Of a stretch of DNA of 64,000 nt, positions 12,245 through 24,479 are shown one piece after another. The DNA lies in assembly GCF_000346465.2 (NCBI RefSeq), contig NC_034014.1, forward strand, positions 28,994,076 to 29,058,075, written 5' to 3'. The notes beneath the pieces are model-generated. The model was given only the letters and a program-made list of their open reading frames with translations, did no database searches and was not told where the DNA came from. Source of the DNA: Prunus persica (lineage: Eukaryota; Streptophyta; Magnoliopsida; Rosales; Rosaceae). The position numbers and the translations under genes were made by a program. The stretch's first letter is position 1. Every line of letters starts with the position of its first letter.

Positions 12245-15200
12245 CTACAATTCTAATTTACCAGGAATTGATAACGGATCAAGCTCCCAATAGCCTGCAA
12301 GTCGACTGTCACTCTCCATGGTATGCTGAAAAGCCAGAATTTGGTGAGAGAATCTACCAATCTCCGCCTGTGGTATGTCAATCACACCAGTTTTCAATCT
12401 GTGGATTCTCGGAGCCCTATATACTGATTTATATCCATTAAGCTTTGCCAGAACCACAACCTTTGTGCTCTGGTCATTATCGTCCAGGACTTCTACTATC
12501 TCACTTTCACCCTTCCCCAGGTTAGCAAAGCCCAACTCAGGGTTGTGGTTCTTGTATAGTGCCCAAACTTCACCTTTCCTGGGGTTTATTTCAAAATTCT
12601 TCTTACCAACAGGTTTGGCTTTCAAACAATGAGAAAATGAGGTGCGCGGGAAGACCTTGGTTTGACCACCTTTGACTTTAAATGTCCCACAACAAACTGG
12701 TTCACTCATGCCTTCCGGTTCCAAGCAAGGTTCAAGCAGTGCCATATGCAATTGAAAATTTGGCTTAGACTCAATCCTCTTAATTTGAGCGTAAGTCTTA
12801 GGCATCCCACTCCTCTCACTATACAATGCCCATATTTGACCAAGCTGAAATTTCTCCTCAGATTTTTGCCCATCAAAGTCATAGAACTGAGTCTGCGATA
12901 ATCTACAGGCAGGAGATGAAGATGGAGGGGTAACAGGGCTTTTCATGGAACTGACAGAAGGAAGATCCTTCACACTTGAACGCTTTCTGTCATCTGACTG
13001 ACTAGAAGTAGAGTTTATTTTGGACGGTGTGAAGTTGGGATGGCTTTCATTGTTGGTGGAATCTGGGCGCTTCATAGTTACATTTGCTCTGGTACTGTTC
13101 TTACTTAAATCCCTTGGTGATCTTCTAAGCCTGAAAGTCTCTCTATCAGAATCATTTTTCAGATGTTTCTTTGGTGTTTTGATAATTTCATCAGTAGCCT
13201 GACATGCAGAAGCACTTCCTGTGGGTTGAGTAAAGTCACATCGAGTCGCTTCTAGTTTAACAGAACTAGCAGACTGGCTATTTGCCTTTCTTGGAGATCT
13301 ACGCATTGAAGTCTCTCTTTCAGAATTCTCCTGTTTCTCAGCTGCGCATACTCTCCCAGAACCCATAACAGGTTTGCCTTCACTTTCTAGGAACTCACGG
13401 GACAAACCATTAGGTTCAGTATTCATGGCTCTGTTATCCTTTTTCAAGTCAATGAAATCATCAAGATTGGTGGGCAAAGAAGCAGGGTCAAACTCAAAGG
13501 ATTCTTTCGGAACACCATCTCTTTCATCACCAGTCATCTTGAACGATGGAATTCGATGAGAAAATCTGAATAGCTCATTACGTGGTACTTGAAACAAGAT
13601 AACCCCATGCTGCTCACTTCGCTGAAACAGACTGACAAATCCTTTTACTTTGCCTAGATAAGCAACTCCAACACCATTATTTTCATCAAAATCTGACACG
13701 ACTTCCACAAATTCAAATTTGTATGGTACATGCTTTTCAGGCTCAGAACTCCATCCAATATCCCAATTCTGGTACAGGGCCCAGGTTTCTCCCTTCCTAG
13801 GATATACAAAAAAAGAGCTTCTGCCACTGCCTTTTATGCAGTGCATCTGATGAGAAAACATAAGATGATCTGTAACTTCTTGAGTGTGACCAAGTGTGTA
13901 CTTACCACAAGCAACTGGCAACTCCTTGTTACACCAAGCAATCTCACCTTGGTCATCTGGATTGGACTCCAGCCAGGTGAATCTCACCTTAAATCCAGGT
14001 GTGAATACCTTTTTGACACGAGCATAGAATCTTGGCATGCCATCTACTGGATCATAAAGAGCCCATGTCTGATTAGCACTAAAAACATTTTCCAACATAT
14101 CCTCGCCAAGCCCAAATTTATTAAATTCAGGATCAGGAACCTCAACGCTCACTGGCATGGATGCGACATTTGAACTTGGTCCAGGACCAACATCAGCATT
14201 CGATTTACCGTCATCATTATCTGGCATAGCTGCTTCCTTGACATTTTTCTCAAATTCACCAGGTTTGCTTCTCTTGCTGGGCGAACATTCTTCTAAAGGG
14301 GCAGTCACGTTTTGTTCTGCCTCATTCTTATGTCCACCCACAGAAGGAGTAGTAGCAGAATCAGTTGAGCCATCAGTCTTAGATACCCCACTGGACAATT
14401 GGCTGTCCCTCCACCTCTTGGGAGGACTCACAAAATCATCATCATTTAGATTTTCATTATAAGAAAGATTCTGCTTTTTCCTCGAAGATCTCCTATTGTG
14501 ATTGCCTCCATTGGGTTCAGATAGCTTACTGACCTTCTCTTGAATAATAACATGTTCAGAATCAGATGTAGCTCTGTTTCCAGTCTTGCAGCTTTCATTG
14601 GATTCAAAAATGGACTTCCTTCCTCTTTTTTTGTTCTTATTTCTTGAAATTTCTGAATCCTTGGGCTTCACTGGACCAGACTTGGACATTCCAACCCCAT
14701 GCCCAATATCTTTCTTTTCACTGTTAGAATCCATACTGACATCAGCAGAAAATCCCGTCTTTGACAATGGATTTGAGGCTGCATTTCCATTTTGATATTT
14801 TGTGAAGGATGGGTTTCCAGTTCCACCATTACTTTGTGAGGCTACATTAGAAGCACCCTGACTTGGAGGCTCTTTTCGATTCGGAAATTCATTGCTGACA
14901 GATTCTGGATGCACCTGAAATTGAATACCCAAATCATGAGCAACAAAGGCTCTTCGGCATTTTTGACAGCGTAACAATCGGTTTGCAAAGTCTTGGTGGT
15001 ATTGGTATTTTATCTTACAAAAAGGACAACATGTCCAGAATGTTTCTGGTTGCACCTGTTGATGTTGATTCATGCTAGTGTACTGTGACTGAGGACTACT
15101 CTGAATATTGCTTGCAGTATTGTTATGTTTCCTGACAAATAAGTTTCCGTTTGATGGATGAGCTGATGGTTTTGGTGCACCAGTTTTTGCTAGAGCTCTA

Positions 15201-15592
15201 CACTTCATGTCATACACAGAGCGTTTCGCTTGGTCCGCCAGCACCCTGTTTGCTTCCCCGATCAGCTTAAAAGCAGCCTCCGCACCAGAAAACTTATTTT
15301 TATCAGGATGAAGTAACAGCGCAAGCTTCCTGTATTGTTTTTTGATGGTTGCATCATTATCAAATTTTTGAATCTGAAGAATTCCATACCAGTCCATTTC
15401 AGATCCACCTATTTTGTTTTCTGATGAACAGTGAACTTCACAGACAGTGAGTAACTTCTCAATGTTCTCAAGCTCAGGGAAGAGTCGTTGTGCCTTTTGT
15501 GCCATCTTTCTTGCTCCTGTAAAATCATTGCTTTGTATCTTTATCTCAGAAAGTTGCATTGCCCTGACTGCCTCCTCTTTGTTGCACTCCAT
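12245..15592 (-). CDS. DnaJ (J-domain) protein with two DUF3444 domains
   Basis: A single 1115-codon exon. Residues 1-60 form a conserved helical lead-in (MECNKEEAVRAMQLSEIKIQ). The J domain spans about 66-130 (MDWYGILQ ... HPDK ... AYR-like NRVLADQAKRSVYD) with the HPD triad at 95-97, so it should stimulate Hsp70 ATPase. A zinc-ribbon-like pair, TCCPFC at about 188-192 and CQKCRR at 209-213, follows. A long Ser/Lys/Asn-rich linker carries nuclear-signal-like KNKKRGRKS. DUF3444 copy 1 is at about 490-700 (QTWALYDPVDGMPRFYARV, LPVACGKYTLGHT, RKGETWALYQNWDIGW). Copy 2 is at about 890-1100 (QIWALYSERSGMPKTYAQI, RKGEVWALYKNH, ELDPLSIPG). The family is plant-specific and its clients are unknown. 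ATG at 15590-15592 is the family start. A spliced leader probably extends to about 16.7 kb. Confidence 0.95.
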   Translation of the reverse strand: MECNKEEAVRAMQLSEIKIQSNDFTGARKMAQKAQRLFPELENIEKLLTVCEVHCSSENKIGGSEMDWYGILQIQKFDNDATIKKQYRKLALLLHPDKNKFSGAEAAFKLIGEANRVLADQAKRSVYDMKCRALAKTGAPKPSAHPSNGNLFVRKHNNTASNIQSSPQSQYTSMNQHQQVQPETFWTCCPFCKIKYQYHQDFANRLLRCQKCRRAFVAHDLGIQFQVHPESVSNEFPNRKEPPSQGASNVASQSNGGTGNPSFTKYQNGNAASNPLSKTGFSADVSMDSNSEKKDIGHGVGMSKSGPVKPKDSEISRNKNKKRGRKSIFESNESCKTGNRATSDSEHVIIQEKVSKLSEPNGGNHNRRSSRKKQNLSYNENLNDDDFVSPPKRWRDSQLSSGVSKTDGSTDSATTPSVGGHKNEAEQNVTAPLEECSPSKRSKPGEFEKNVKEAAMPDNDDGKSNADVGPGPSSNVASMPVSVEVPDPEFNKFGLGEDMLENVFSANQTWALYDPVDGMPRFYARVKKVFTPGFKVRFTWLESNPDDQGEIAWCNKELPVACGKYTLGHTQEVTDHLMFSHQMHCIKGSGRSSFFVYPRKGETWALYQNWDIGWSSEPEKHVPYKFEFVEVVSDFDENNGVGVAYLGKVKGFVSLFQRSEQHGVILFQVPRNELFRFSHRIPSFKMTGDERDGVPKESFEFDPASLPTNLDDFIDLKKDNRAMNTEPNGLSREFLESEGKPVMGSGRVCAAEKQENSERETSMRRSPRKANSQSASSVKLEATRCDFTQPTGSASACQATDEIIKTPKKHLKNDSDRETFRLRRSPRDLSKNSTRANVTMKRPDSTNNESHPNFTPSKINSTSSQSDDRKRSSVKDLPSVSSMKSPVTPPSSSPACRLSQTQFYDFDGQKSEEKFQLGQIWALYSERSGMPKTYAQIKRIESKPNFQLHMALLEPCLEPEGMSEPVCCGTFKVKGGQTKVFPRTSFSHCLKAKPVGKKNFEINPRKGEVWALYKNHNPELGFANLGKGESEIVEVLDDNDQSTKVVVLAKLNGYKSVYRAPRIHRLKTGVIDIPQAEIGRFSHQILAFQHTMESDSRLAGYWELDPLSIPGKLEL

Positions 15593-17763
15593 GGATGATT
15601 TGGAATAAAAATTCGCCTAAGTTCTTTTACATACAGGATATACACCGAGACAAGAAAAAAAGGGAAATCTACCCCTGCATACCCACAGTCCAGTCATCCA
15701 AAATCTTCACTCCGCACCTACACAAACCAAGCAACTTAAGTCAAACATGCCCACCAGCTACGTATTTATCTTATTAACATGAAACAACAAATTGACATAC
15801 CATTCAGTAAGTGTTATCAAAATGAGATGTCCTGTAAAAGTATGAAAGACAACAATCTGGCCTTTCCTGACCAAAAGGTTCAGAGCAGTTCCTTTGACAT
15901 CAAACTACCAACCAAACCAGAGATTCCAAACCTGCAGACAAAATACCTATTGAAAGAATCAGAACCAATCAACATGGTAACCGTACATATGTATAAATGA
16001 CCAAAGTAATTCCAGATGTGAATATGAAATCAATCAGGCCCACCCTTTCCGGCAAGTATCTTAATCAAAACCATAAACTCATTATTTACTTTATCCTACA
16101 GTGATCTACTAAGTACCACCCAATTCCATGTATTGATGTATGTCTTTCCTTCCTTGAACCATCTATCATTTTTCAAAATTCAAATAAGCTTATACTGAAT
16201 TTTCTGCCTACTTTAAAAATAAAAAACCAAACCAAAAGCACTTGAACACTGAATTTTCTTCTTCTTTCCTCCATCTTTCTTTTCAGCTACCAAACATACT
16301 CTTAGAAACAACCACATCTTTACAAATGCATAATAAAAACAACACAAATCCAAACATTTATAAGTAAACATAAAATGTGAAGAACCACGAGTACTATCGC
16401 CTTAAAAAATACAGATCAAGTCAATGTATTACCCCAAGTCCAGAGCTTGAGAACCAAACAGCCAAAATTAAGCTCAGAAATGACGAAAACGAACAAGCAG
16501 GGCGCTCGAGTAAATTTCTAGGGAACGAAGATCGAATATGTAATTACGCAGAGGTTTCAAAAACCCTAGAAATCTTGCTGATGAGAAAAAGCTCAGCGAG
16601 TGAGTGAGAGGTAGATAGAACAAGAGAAGAAGAAGAAGGCGAACTCAATCGTGATATTTGGATTGTTAGGGTTTCCGTTTTGAGAGAGAAATGGAAAAAG
16701 ATGGGGGGAAGAGAGAGCGGGAAGCGAGAGTGAGCAAAAATATTTGGAGGCAGAGTGGAGAGAGAAAGGGGTGAGAAGGAGGAGAGTTGAGAGTTCCCTG
16801 AGTTTCTATGAAATTCCAAATTTGGGTTTATTTCTCTTGAAATATTCGCGGGCCGCTGAAGCCAATAATGCGTCAATGCCCTTTGTGCGTCATTTTAAAT
16901 TTTCAGAGGAAATGTCTAGAACTATGGTCAGGATCTCCAATAACGACCGTTGGCTTAGATGACTTTGCCGGCATCTTCTTTTTTCCCCTACTTAACGACC
17001 AAAAATATCCCTAATACATTCTAATACATTCTATCACACAACCCTAATACCCTGTATAACTCTTCGACATCACAAATATTTCTTCAAGGGATCTCTACTA
17101 TGACCTACCATTTTTAAGGACACAGAATTATGGATTTTTAAATCCCAGCAATATATTGCTGTGTCTAAAGTAGATAAACAAATTCTATGTAAAACCATTA
17201 TAAAAGAACAGCTGGTAGTTCCATGGCACTTGCCGCTAGTCCGAGAAAGTTACAAATTTACTAGGACCAGTTACTTCACATTTTGATGTTGCTTGGCTTC
17301 ATCCACAACATGTTTCAGACCAAAGACTTGCTCAATGTTGCGGTCATTCTTTTGGAATTTTTCATTCTCTTTTATTCCAGTCATCCTATTTGAAAATATG
17401 CAGTTGCGCCTCCGTCAATGTTCACTGGGTTGTTCGCTGTATGAAAACTTCTCTACGTTTGATTAGGGTTAAATATGGTGAGTAGGGTGTACTTTTGAAG
17501 GTTGGCTATAAAAATAAAAAAATAAAAACAACTCTTCATGTTTAATGACCCTATCCATGTCAACTACTAACAGCCAAGGGCAAAATGCATTTATATGCTT
17601 CTTTGATGCATCATCAGCCTAACATGGACTAACACTTTCCCTTACTTCAGTAAGGTTGCCTTTGCTTATTCTTCTGGTAGCACTTCCTCTAAGTTGATGA
17701 GGAGTTGCCCTGGCTTCACCTTCTAGCAACTCACCAGAAAAAACAAGAAGAAAAACATCAGTT
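15593..17763. other. Leader intron and promoter of DnaJ gene; source of the duplicated upstream segment
   Basis: No coding exon. Segments at about 15595-16150 are recognisably repeated at 19530-19790 and 22040-22220 (same order, diverged), showing that the tandem duplication included the upstream region. The GA-rich stretch at about 16590-16800 is a likely first exon of the minus-strand transcript. 16850-17763 is intergenic, including the decayed 3' flank of the duplicated copy. Confidence 0.6.
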
Positions 17764-19535
17764 TCAGCATTCATGGGGCAAAGCAGCAGTATCAAACTCA
17801 AAGGACCCTTTTGGGACACCATCTCTTTCATCACCAGTCAGCTTGACAGAGGGAATTTGATTAGAAAATCTATATAGCTCGTTAGGCGGCACTCGAAACG
17901 ACACAACCCCACACATCTCAGTTTGCTTAAACAGACTGACAAATCCTTTTGTAAGCAACTTCAATGCCAACATTTTGTTTAAAATCTTGCAGGACTTCCA
18001 CATATTCAAATTTGTTAGGTACATGCTTTTCAGGCTCACAACTCCATCCAATATCCCAGTTGTGGTAGAGGGCCCAGGTTTCTCCCTTCCTAGGATATAC
18101 CAGAAAAGAGTTTCTGCCCCTGCCTCTTTTGAAGTGCATCTGATGAGAAAACATAAGATGATTTGTAATTTCTTCACTGTGACCAAGTGTGTACTTACCA
18201 CAAGCAACTGGCAACTCCTTGTTGCTCCAGCCAGGTGATCTTCAGCTTAAATCCAGAGGTGTACACTTTCTTGACAAGAGCATAGAATCTTGGCATGCCA
18301 TCTTCTGGAGCATAAAGAGCCCATGTCTGATTAGCTCTAAAAATGTTTTTGGGCATATCCTCGTCAAGCCCAAACTTGTTGAATTCAGGATCAGGAATGT
18401 TTGAATTTGGTCCAGAAGCAGCATCAGCTCTGTACTTAGTTTCATTGTTGCATGGGGATTACTGCTTTCTTTACCTCCAACTCAAACTCACCAGTTTTGC
18501 AATTTTTGCTGCAAAACCTTTCTTCTTGAGAGGCACTTGCTTTTTGTTTCGGTTCTTTCTTGTATCGATCCACGGCAGCTGCAGCAGCAGAATCAGTTGG
18601 CATATCCCTTGTAAATACCCCATCAGTCACAGCAGCATTCTGATGCTCCTTTTTAGTAGAACTGGACATATGACTGTCCCTCAACCTTTTGGGAGGACAC
18701 ACAGAATCACCTTCATGATATAGATTTTCATTGTAACAAATACTCTGCCTTTTTCTTGAAGACCTCCTAAGGCGATAGCCTCCATTTAGTTCAACATGTC
18801 CAGAATCAGCTCTAGCTTTATTTCCAGTTTTGCAACTTTCTCCAGATTCTAGACTAGACTTGGACATTTGAAAACCAACCTTCCCTACTCCAACCTCATG
18901 CCGAATATCATTCTTTTCAGGGTTAGACTTAGACCCCCTGCTGCCATCAGCAGCAGTTCTCGCCTTTGACACCGGACTCAAGGCTGCATTTCCATTAAAT
19001 CTTGTGACAGACGGGTTTTCAGTTCCATCATTACTTTGTGAGGCTACTTCTGATCTACCCTGGCTTGGAGAGTCTTTATGATCCGCAAAGTTGTACCCGG
19101 AAGATTCTGGTTGTACACCTTCAATACTCAAGTCATGAGCAACAATTGATTTTCATAGATTTTGTAGATTGAGCATGATACCATACAAGAAGGGCAACAT
19201 GACGTGAATGTGCGTGGTTCTTTATCATCTTTCTTGAAGTTAGTGTTAGAACGACCCTGCATTTTGCTTGAAGACGTCCAGGGGTGATGGCCTCCATTCA
19301 ATTGAGAAAGACCAACTTCAAACATTACATAGAGAACTTCACACTTTGCAAGTAATCGAGGAATTTTCTTAAGAGCTTTACACCTTTCAACCAATTCAGG
19401 AATCTTCTCAAGATCGGGAAAGATTCCATTAGCCTTTTGTGCCATCTTCAGTGTACCTGAAAAATCACCACCTTTTTTCTTTCATTTCGAAAGTCGCATT
19501 GCTCTGAGTGCCTCCTCTATGTTGCATTCCATGGG
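17764..19535 (-). pseudogene. Decayed tandem copy of the DnaJ/DUF3444 gene, J domain missing
   Basis: Homology to the neighbour at 12245-15592 runs on the same strand from its start region (GTTGCATTCCATGGGTGATT near 19530) to the end of the first DUF3444 domain. The reading frame is broken. An N-terminal piece (19128-19445, AQKANGIFPDLEKIPELVE ... TSCCPSCM) jumps straight to the zinc-ribbon zone, so the whole J domain with HPD is deleted. A linker piece (18442-19131) is in another frame. DUF3444 pieces follow in two frames (17927-18214 LPVACGKYTLGHSEE region; 17764-17942 GVVSFRVPPNELYRFSNQ). The second DUF3444 copy is absent. The copy's 5' flank is split by an LTR element at 19988-21996. Confidence 0.93.
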
Positions 19536-19987
19536 TGATTTAGACTTAAAAATCACCTAAATTCTCTCATATACAAGATGCACACTAAGATAAATCCTGC
19601 ACAAAAGAAGGAAATCCTGAAATCTTCACCCTCCTGCACAAATGCAAACCACACAATTTAAGTCACATAAGCCCAGCAGCTGTGTACATGCCTAACTATC
19701 ATCAAACAACAATTTCAAATACCATTCAGCAAAGTATCAAAATCATCTGAAGGAAAGATGTCTTGTAAAAACAATGAGAAACAACAATCTGGGTCTTCCC
19801 AGCCAAAAGGCTCAGGACATGGCCATTGGCGTGAAAGTACTGTCCGAAACCACAGAAGCCGAAACCCCAGCGATCAAACTCTTGCAGCCCAGAATTCAAA
19901 TCCATGTTTAAAGAATGAGAAACAATGAACATAGGCTATATGTATATGCATATTGCATATGTATTATGCACTTTTACATATATATAC

Positions 19988-20197
19988 TGAAGAAACTGAT
20001 TTTCCATTATATTATTCATATGATCATTATACAATATATATAAAGTCTGTAGAGAATAATCTACAGTTACAACAAGTTATTATCACAAACATAAATATGG
20101 AGTTATGGCCTAATAACAAAGTAACTGACAACTGACCATTTCCTATCATTAGTAGGATTAACTATTGTAACTGAAATACTACTGTAACTCCATAACA
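19988..20197 (-). repeat. 3' LTR of the non-autonomous element
   Basis: 210 bp, TG...CA ends; on the minus strand it is preceded by the polypurine tract at about 20198-20207. Confidence 0.92.
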
Positions 20198-21786
20198 CTC
20201 CCCCGCAAATCGAGCGTGCATAGCATAGCAAGATTTGAATGAAGAAACTGTATGGTGATGGAGATGGCAGTAGCAGTCGTGTGTAGTAGTCTAGTAAGGG
20301 AAACAAAAAGGAAGAACTCCAATCTCCAGAGTTGCAACAGCGGCATGAGAGAAACAAAGTAAACATAACGCCCATTGAAAGGCAGCAAGTGAAGGAGAGC
20401 ATGGGCTCATGGAAGGAAGGAATAAAATGATGGGCTGACATACAAATCAAATGTACCTAGGAAACAACTCTAGGCACCTGAGAAACATAATGCTACCTAG
20501 GAATCACCCTCTAGATAGGATAAAGAGAAATAGACAATGTTGTAAAGAGGAATGAGAAAGAAAAATAATTCAGACAAGTGCATTTTTTTATTTATAAAAG
20601 TAATAAAGATGTGGAAACAAAAGAAAATTCATCACATGGAAAGCAGAAAGGGATGCGTGCAGAGAGAAAAGAAGGAATATTTGAAGGGAATAAAGGGGTT
20701 AAGAGAGGATGCAGCACAATAGTAGAGGATAGAAGGTGAAACCAACCCGAGTAACAGAGAAGAAAAAAGGCAGCGCAAGAGAGCATTGAAGAAGAAAGAG
20801 ACCAACAGTAAAATCAAAGAAAGAGATTGGGCTTAAGAGGGGAGGAGAATACAGGTTGAGCATAGATAGAGTGTGAGAGGCCAATACCAAGGCAGCAACA
20901 CAGTGATAGGGCTTGAGTGGCCGATACCAAGTCGACAACACAGAGGAAGAAACATGAGCTGTACAAAGGGAACATCGGCTGTGTAGCACGGCAGAGAAGG
21001 CTCGGCAAGCGTTGATGAGGCTCACGGAGGAAAGAGAGACGGCTCGATGAGCGATGACAGGCAACGTCAACAAACAAGGGGAAAGTATGGAAACCACGAT
21101 AGAGAAACCGTTAGAAATACATGAGAGAGAGAACCCACGATTGCATACTAGGATAAGGCTCGTGGAGGGAAGAGAGACAGCTCGGCGAGAGAGACGAAGA
21201 AGTGGAGAGAGATTTCAAGTGGAGAAACCAAGGATAGAGAGGTGTGATCTTTGAGGGAAAGGAAAAGTTTTTTTTTGCTCGGTTTCAACAGAGAGAAGTG
21301 GCCCAACATTGATGGATAACAAGGGGCTAGCGAGCCAAAAGAGGGACATGCAGTGGCTGTGTAAGAGAACAACAACGGTAGGATAGCATGACAAGAGAGA
21401 GATAAAAGTATGCAAGGAGAAGACCTGGTGAGCGGTGACAAGGGTAGCAGAGGAAACAGAAATATGGCTATCATGGCCAAGGGAGATAAATGGAGCTGCC
21501 ATGGGTTGCCACAAGAGAGCTCGATGGAGGAGACGATCCACAATGAAGACAGTGCGGCGGAGACACAAAAATAATGAGCTAACAGAAGAAAGGGTTGTAG
21601 TGGTAAAATAAAGGTGCGGCTACAGCTAAGGTGGAAAGAAAAAACATATTCATCTTTGAGAAGAAGAGAGGAAAAAGCACTATACATACAAACACCCTTA
21701 TAGGTGAGGAGTGAGAAGCGCCAACGACTCTCAATGTCGGCAACTGGAAGATCGCTAGTCGGCGTTAGCCATTAGCTCTGATACCA

Positions 21787-21996
21787 TGAAGAAACTGATT
21801 TTCCATTATATTATTCATATGATCATTATACAATATATATAAAGTCTGTAGAGAATAATCTACAGTTACAACAAGTTATTATCACAAACATAAATATGGA
21901 GTTATGGCATAATAACAACGTAACTGACAACTGACCATTTCCTATCATTAGTAGGATTAACTATTGTAACTGAAATACTATTGTAACTCCATAACA
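21787..21996 (-). repeat. 5' LTR of the non-autonomous element
   Basis: 210 bp. The complement of the tRNA-Met primer site, GCTCTGATACCA, lies directly at 21775-21786. Confidence 0.92.
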
Positions 21997-22001
21997 TATA
22001 C

Positions 22002-24479
22002 AAACAATATAGTCTATAGATATCATGAATGGTCTGTGCATGAAACTAAAATTTCAGATTCATCTTTCCCAACCACAATAATGCCAAAGACCAAATTACT
22101 TCCCGATGTTAATATGAAATCAAAAAGATCCTCCTCTCTTTTCCTCAATTTCTTAATCCAACCATAAACTCATTATTTACTTTATCTCAAGTTTGGTCCA
22201 CTAAAATACTCCCCAAGTCCTTAGCATTCCTACACTCCTTAATTATTTGACCATCTTAACAAATTCAAAAATACAAATCAAGTAAATGCATGATTCCAAA
22301 ACTTGACAGCCAAACAGCCAAAAGAAAAAAAGCAAAAAAGAAAAAAGGAACAAAAGACGAACATGGAAGGAGTTGGAGTGAAGTAAATTACCAAGAAACC
22401 ATACAGAAATTCCTAAACATTAGAAGGATTGTTGACCAAAGAGAGTGAAAGAGAAGAAGAAGAATAATTTACTTGTTGGAAGTTGTGATGACGTTTGCAA
22501 CTTTACATGCAGAAGCATTGAAGAGTGGGAGTGAGTGAGAGTACACTAATATGGAAGGGCACCGTATGCCATGCCTTGATTCGGGCCATTTGCCCCAAAA
22601 CCCCAATCCAGAACTTACCCTCCTTTTGGATGAGAAAAAATAACTCGAAATTTAAAAGGAGAATTTGACAATTCTCTTGTTTGCTAACTTAAGCACGGAA
22701 TTTATTAAATAACGCGCGGAAAAAATCGTGAAAATTGGGGCATCAAATTTCCAAGTTTAATTTCCAACAAAATAGGCGTCATTTCACAATTTTCATAGTG
22801 CTATTTACAAAATTCTATCATTTACAAAATTCGATATACATAAATCCAAACACTGAAATCTTTAATTGCTAGAAATTGGAATGATGAAAATCTAAATTCC
22901 GTCATTAGAATTCTATGTAATTTTTAATTCCTCCATCCAAACGGATTGTTCTTTCCATTTTCCCTACTAAATCAAATCCGTTGTCATAAATAATGAGAGA
23001 TAAATTTTCGACCAAAAAAAAAAAGAAGAGAGAAATTAAAATAACTTACATATATGCCTCTCTTTTCAAGTGATATCCGTGACATGTCACGAAGGGGAAA
23101 TAACTTACCTATCTCGATTCACTGTGTCTCACTCTATGTCTCAAATGCCGGTTCACTGTGTCTCGCTCTATGTCTCATGTTCCGATTCACTGCTTCACTA
23201 TATACGTCTCTCCCTATCTCATATATTGAACTGCTTCTCCTTCTATCCTTCTCCTTATGTGACATCTCTATGTATCTTCTCACGTGACTTCCGTGTGGAG
23301 GGTTATTAGAGGATATATATATATAGTAACGATAAAATCAAAAGGGCCTTTTTTTCTTCTTCTCTCGAGTGAGAGCGAGGTGTCTCATCATCATGCGCTT
23401 TGTGTCTTGTGACATGTCTCCTCTCTATGCTTACTTAATACAACCGTCTCATTTATGAAATTCAACATCATCACATTAATGTGACAATTTATTCTATAGG
23501 GCTAGAGAATTTGCCTTTTATAACAGTTGTACATTTCTTTGTGTTTACAATACTCATCACGAGTTAATCATGTGATAAGAATTATATACACTTGGGATGA
23601 GTAAGTTTATCCCGTAAGGCATATATCATCATATCTATGCTCAATGTCATGGGAGGTCCCTTACACAAACGGTAGGCTAATAAGTTGACTTGTGTGTTTT
23701 CGTTACTCGCGTCTTTCCAAAGCAAAACCATCCCATCTATTATTTTCCGGCGGCTTTTCTTTGTTCCCTTTAGCACTCACTTGGCCACAGAGAGAGAGAG
23801 AAATGAGCAAATTATACAACTTAGAGACCCTTGCTTGCATGCCTCTGCTCTGCTGTAAACAACCCTTCAACAACACTTTATTCGTGATGACGCCATTTCC
23901 GTTTAACACATCACAGACAGACAGCCACCTCCACCTGCAGCTGACACCACAGCGTGCTCCGGAACTACTGAAAAAGGAGAACACGGAAGAAGAAAAGCAG
24001 AACAAGGTTTGACAAACGATCTTGAGGCCAATACGGGAATTGTGTAAAATATCAAGGGTAGTTTTGTCTGTTTAAGATTTATTTGTGCTCCAAACTTCAA
24101 AGATGCGTTTAAAACTTTGCGCCAAAAACAAACCTGGGTTGAACCAAAACGACACCGTGTTTCTTCCTCATAACAATGAAGAATGAACTGGTAAAAAGAT
24201 TGAATCTTGAGAATTATACAAGTGGATTAGATTACAAGTGAATGAACTTGTAAGGTTGGTTCAGATTCCATTTTCCAAATCCCAAGCAATATTACATGCA
24301 AAAATCCTTTCATGATTCTGTCGACAGGCTAATATTTACGGCTTAGAGTAAATTCGAAAATTTTCGAAATTCATGTTCACATAATAATTCCATATGGGAT
24401 GAAATGGAAATTTATTGGTACAAAAACATAAGTGGATAGCTACTTGCACAAAAACATGAGATTTGAGACAAGTTTCTGC
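22002..24479. other. Intergenic region; decayed leader of DnaJ pseudogene and short tandem repeats
   Basis: 22040-22500 repeats the upstream segment of the intact DnaJ gene (for example CATAAACTCATTATTTACTT is shared with 16073-16092). 23090-23240 contains imperfect repeats of a TCACTGTGTCTC / CTCTATGTCTCA motif. No supported gene; short open frames around 23.7-24.0 kb show no family signal. Confidence 0.55.

Larger units (their letters stand above)
19983..22001 (-). mobile_element. Non-autonomous LTR retrotransposon, Copia-type primer site, 2.0 kb
   Basis: Two 210-bp direct repeats (19988-20197 and 21787-21996) differ at about three positions, start TG and end CA, and are flanked by an identical 5-bp target duplication, TATAC (19983-19987 and 21997-22001). 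On the minus strand the base after the 5' LTR begins TGGTATCAGAGC, the classic primer site complementary to the 3' end of initiator tRNA-Met. The polypurine tract GCGGGGGAG abuts the other LTR. The 1.59-kb interior has no gag, protease, RT or integrase, so it needs a helper element. LTR similarity implies a young insertion. It sits inside the upstream region of the DnaJ pseudogene. Confidence 0.93.

Noticed and set aside
13730..14173. Plus-strand frames across the DnaJ/DUF3444 exon
   Set aside because: Antisense shadows of a well-supported 1115-codon gene.
20699..21687. Several minus-strand frames rich in Ser/Leu inside the 2-kb LTR element
   Set aside because: Low-complexity, overlapping in different frames, no retroelement motif; treated as non-coding interior.
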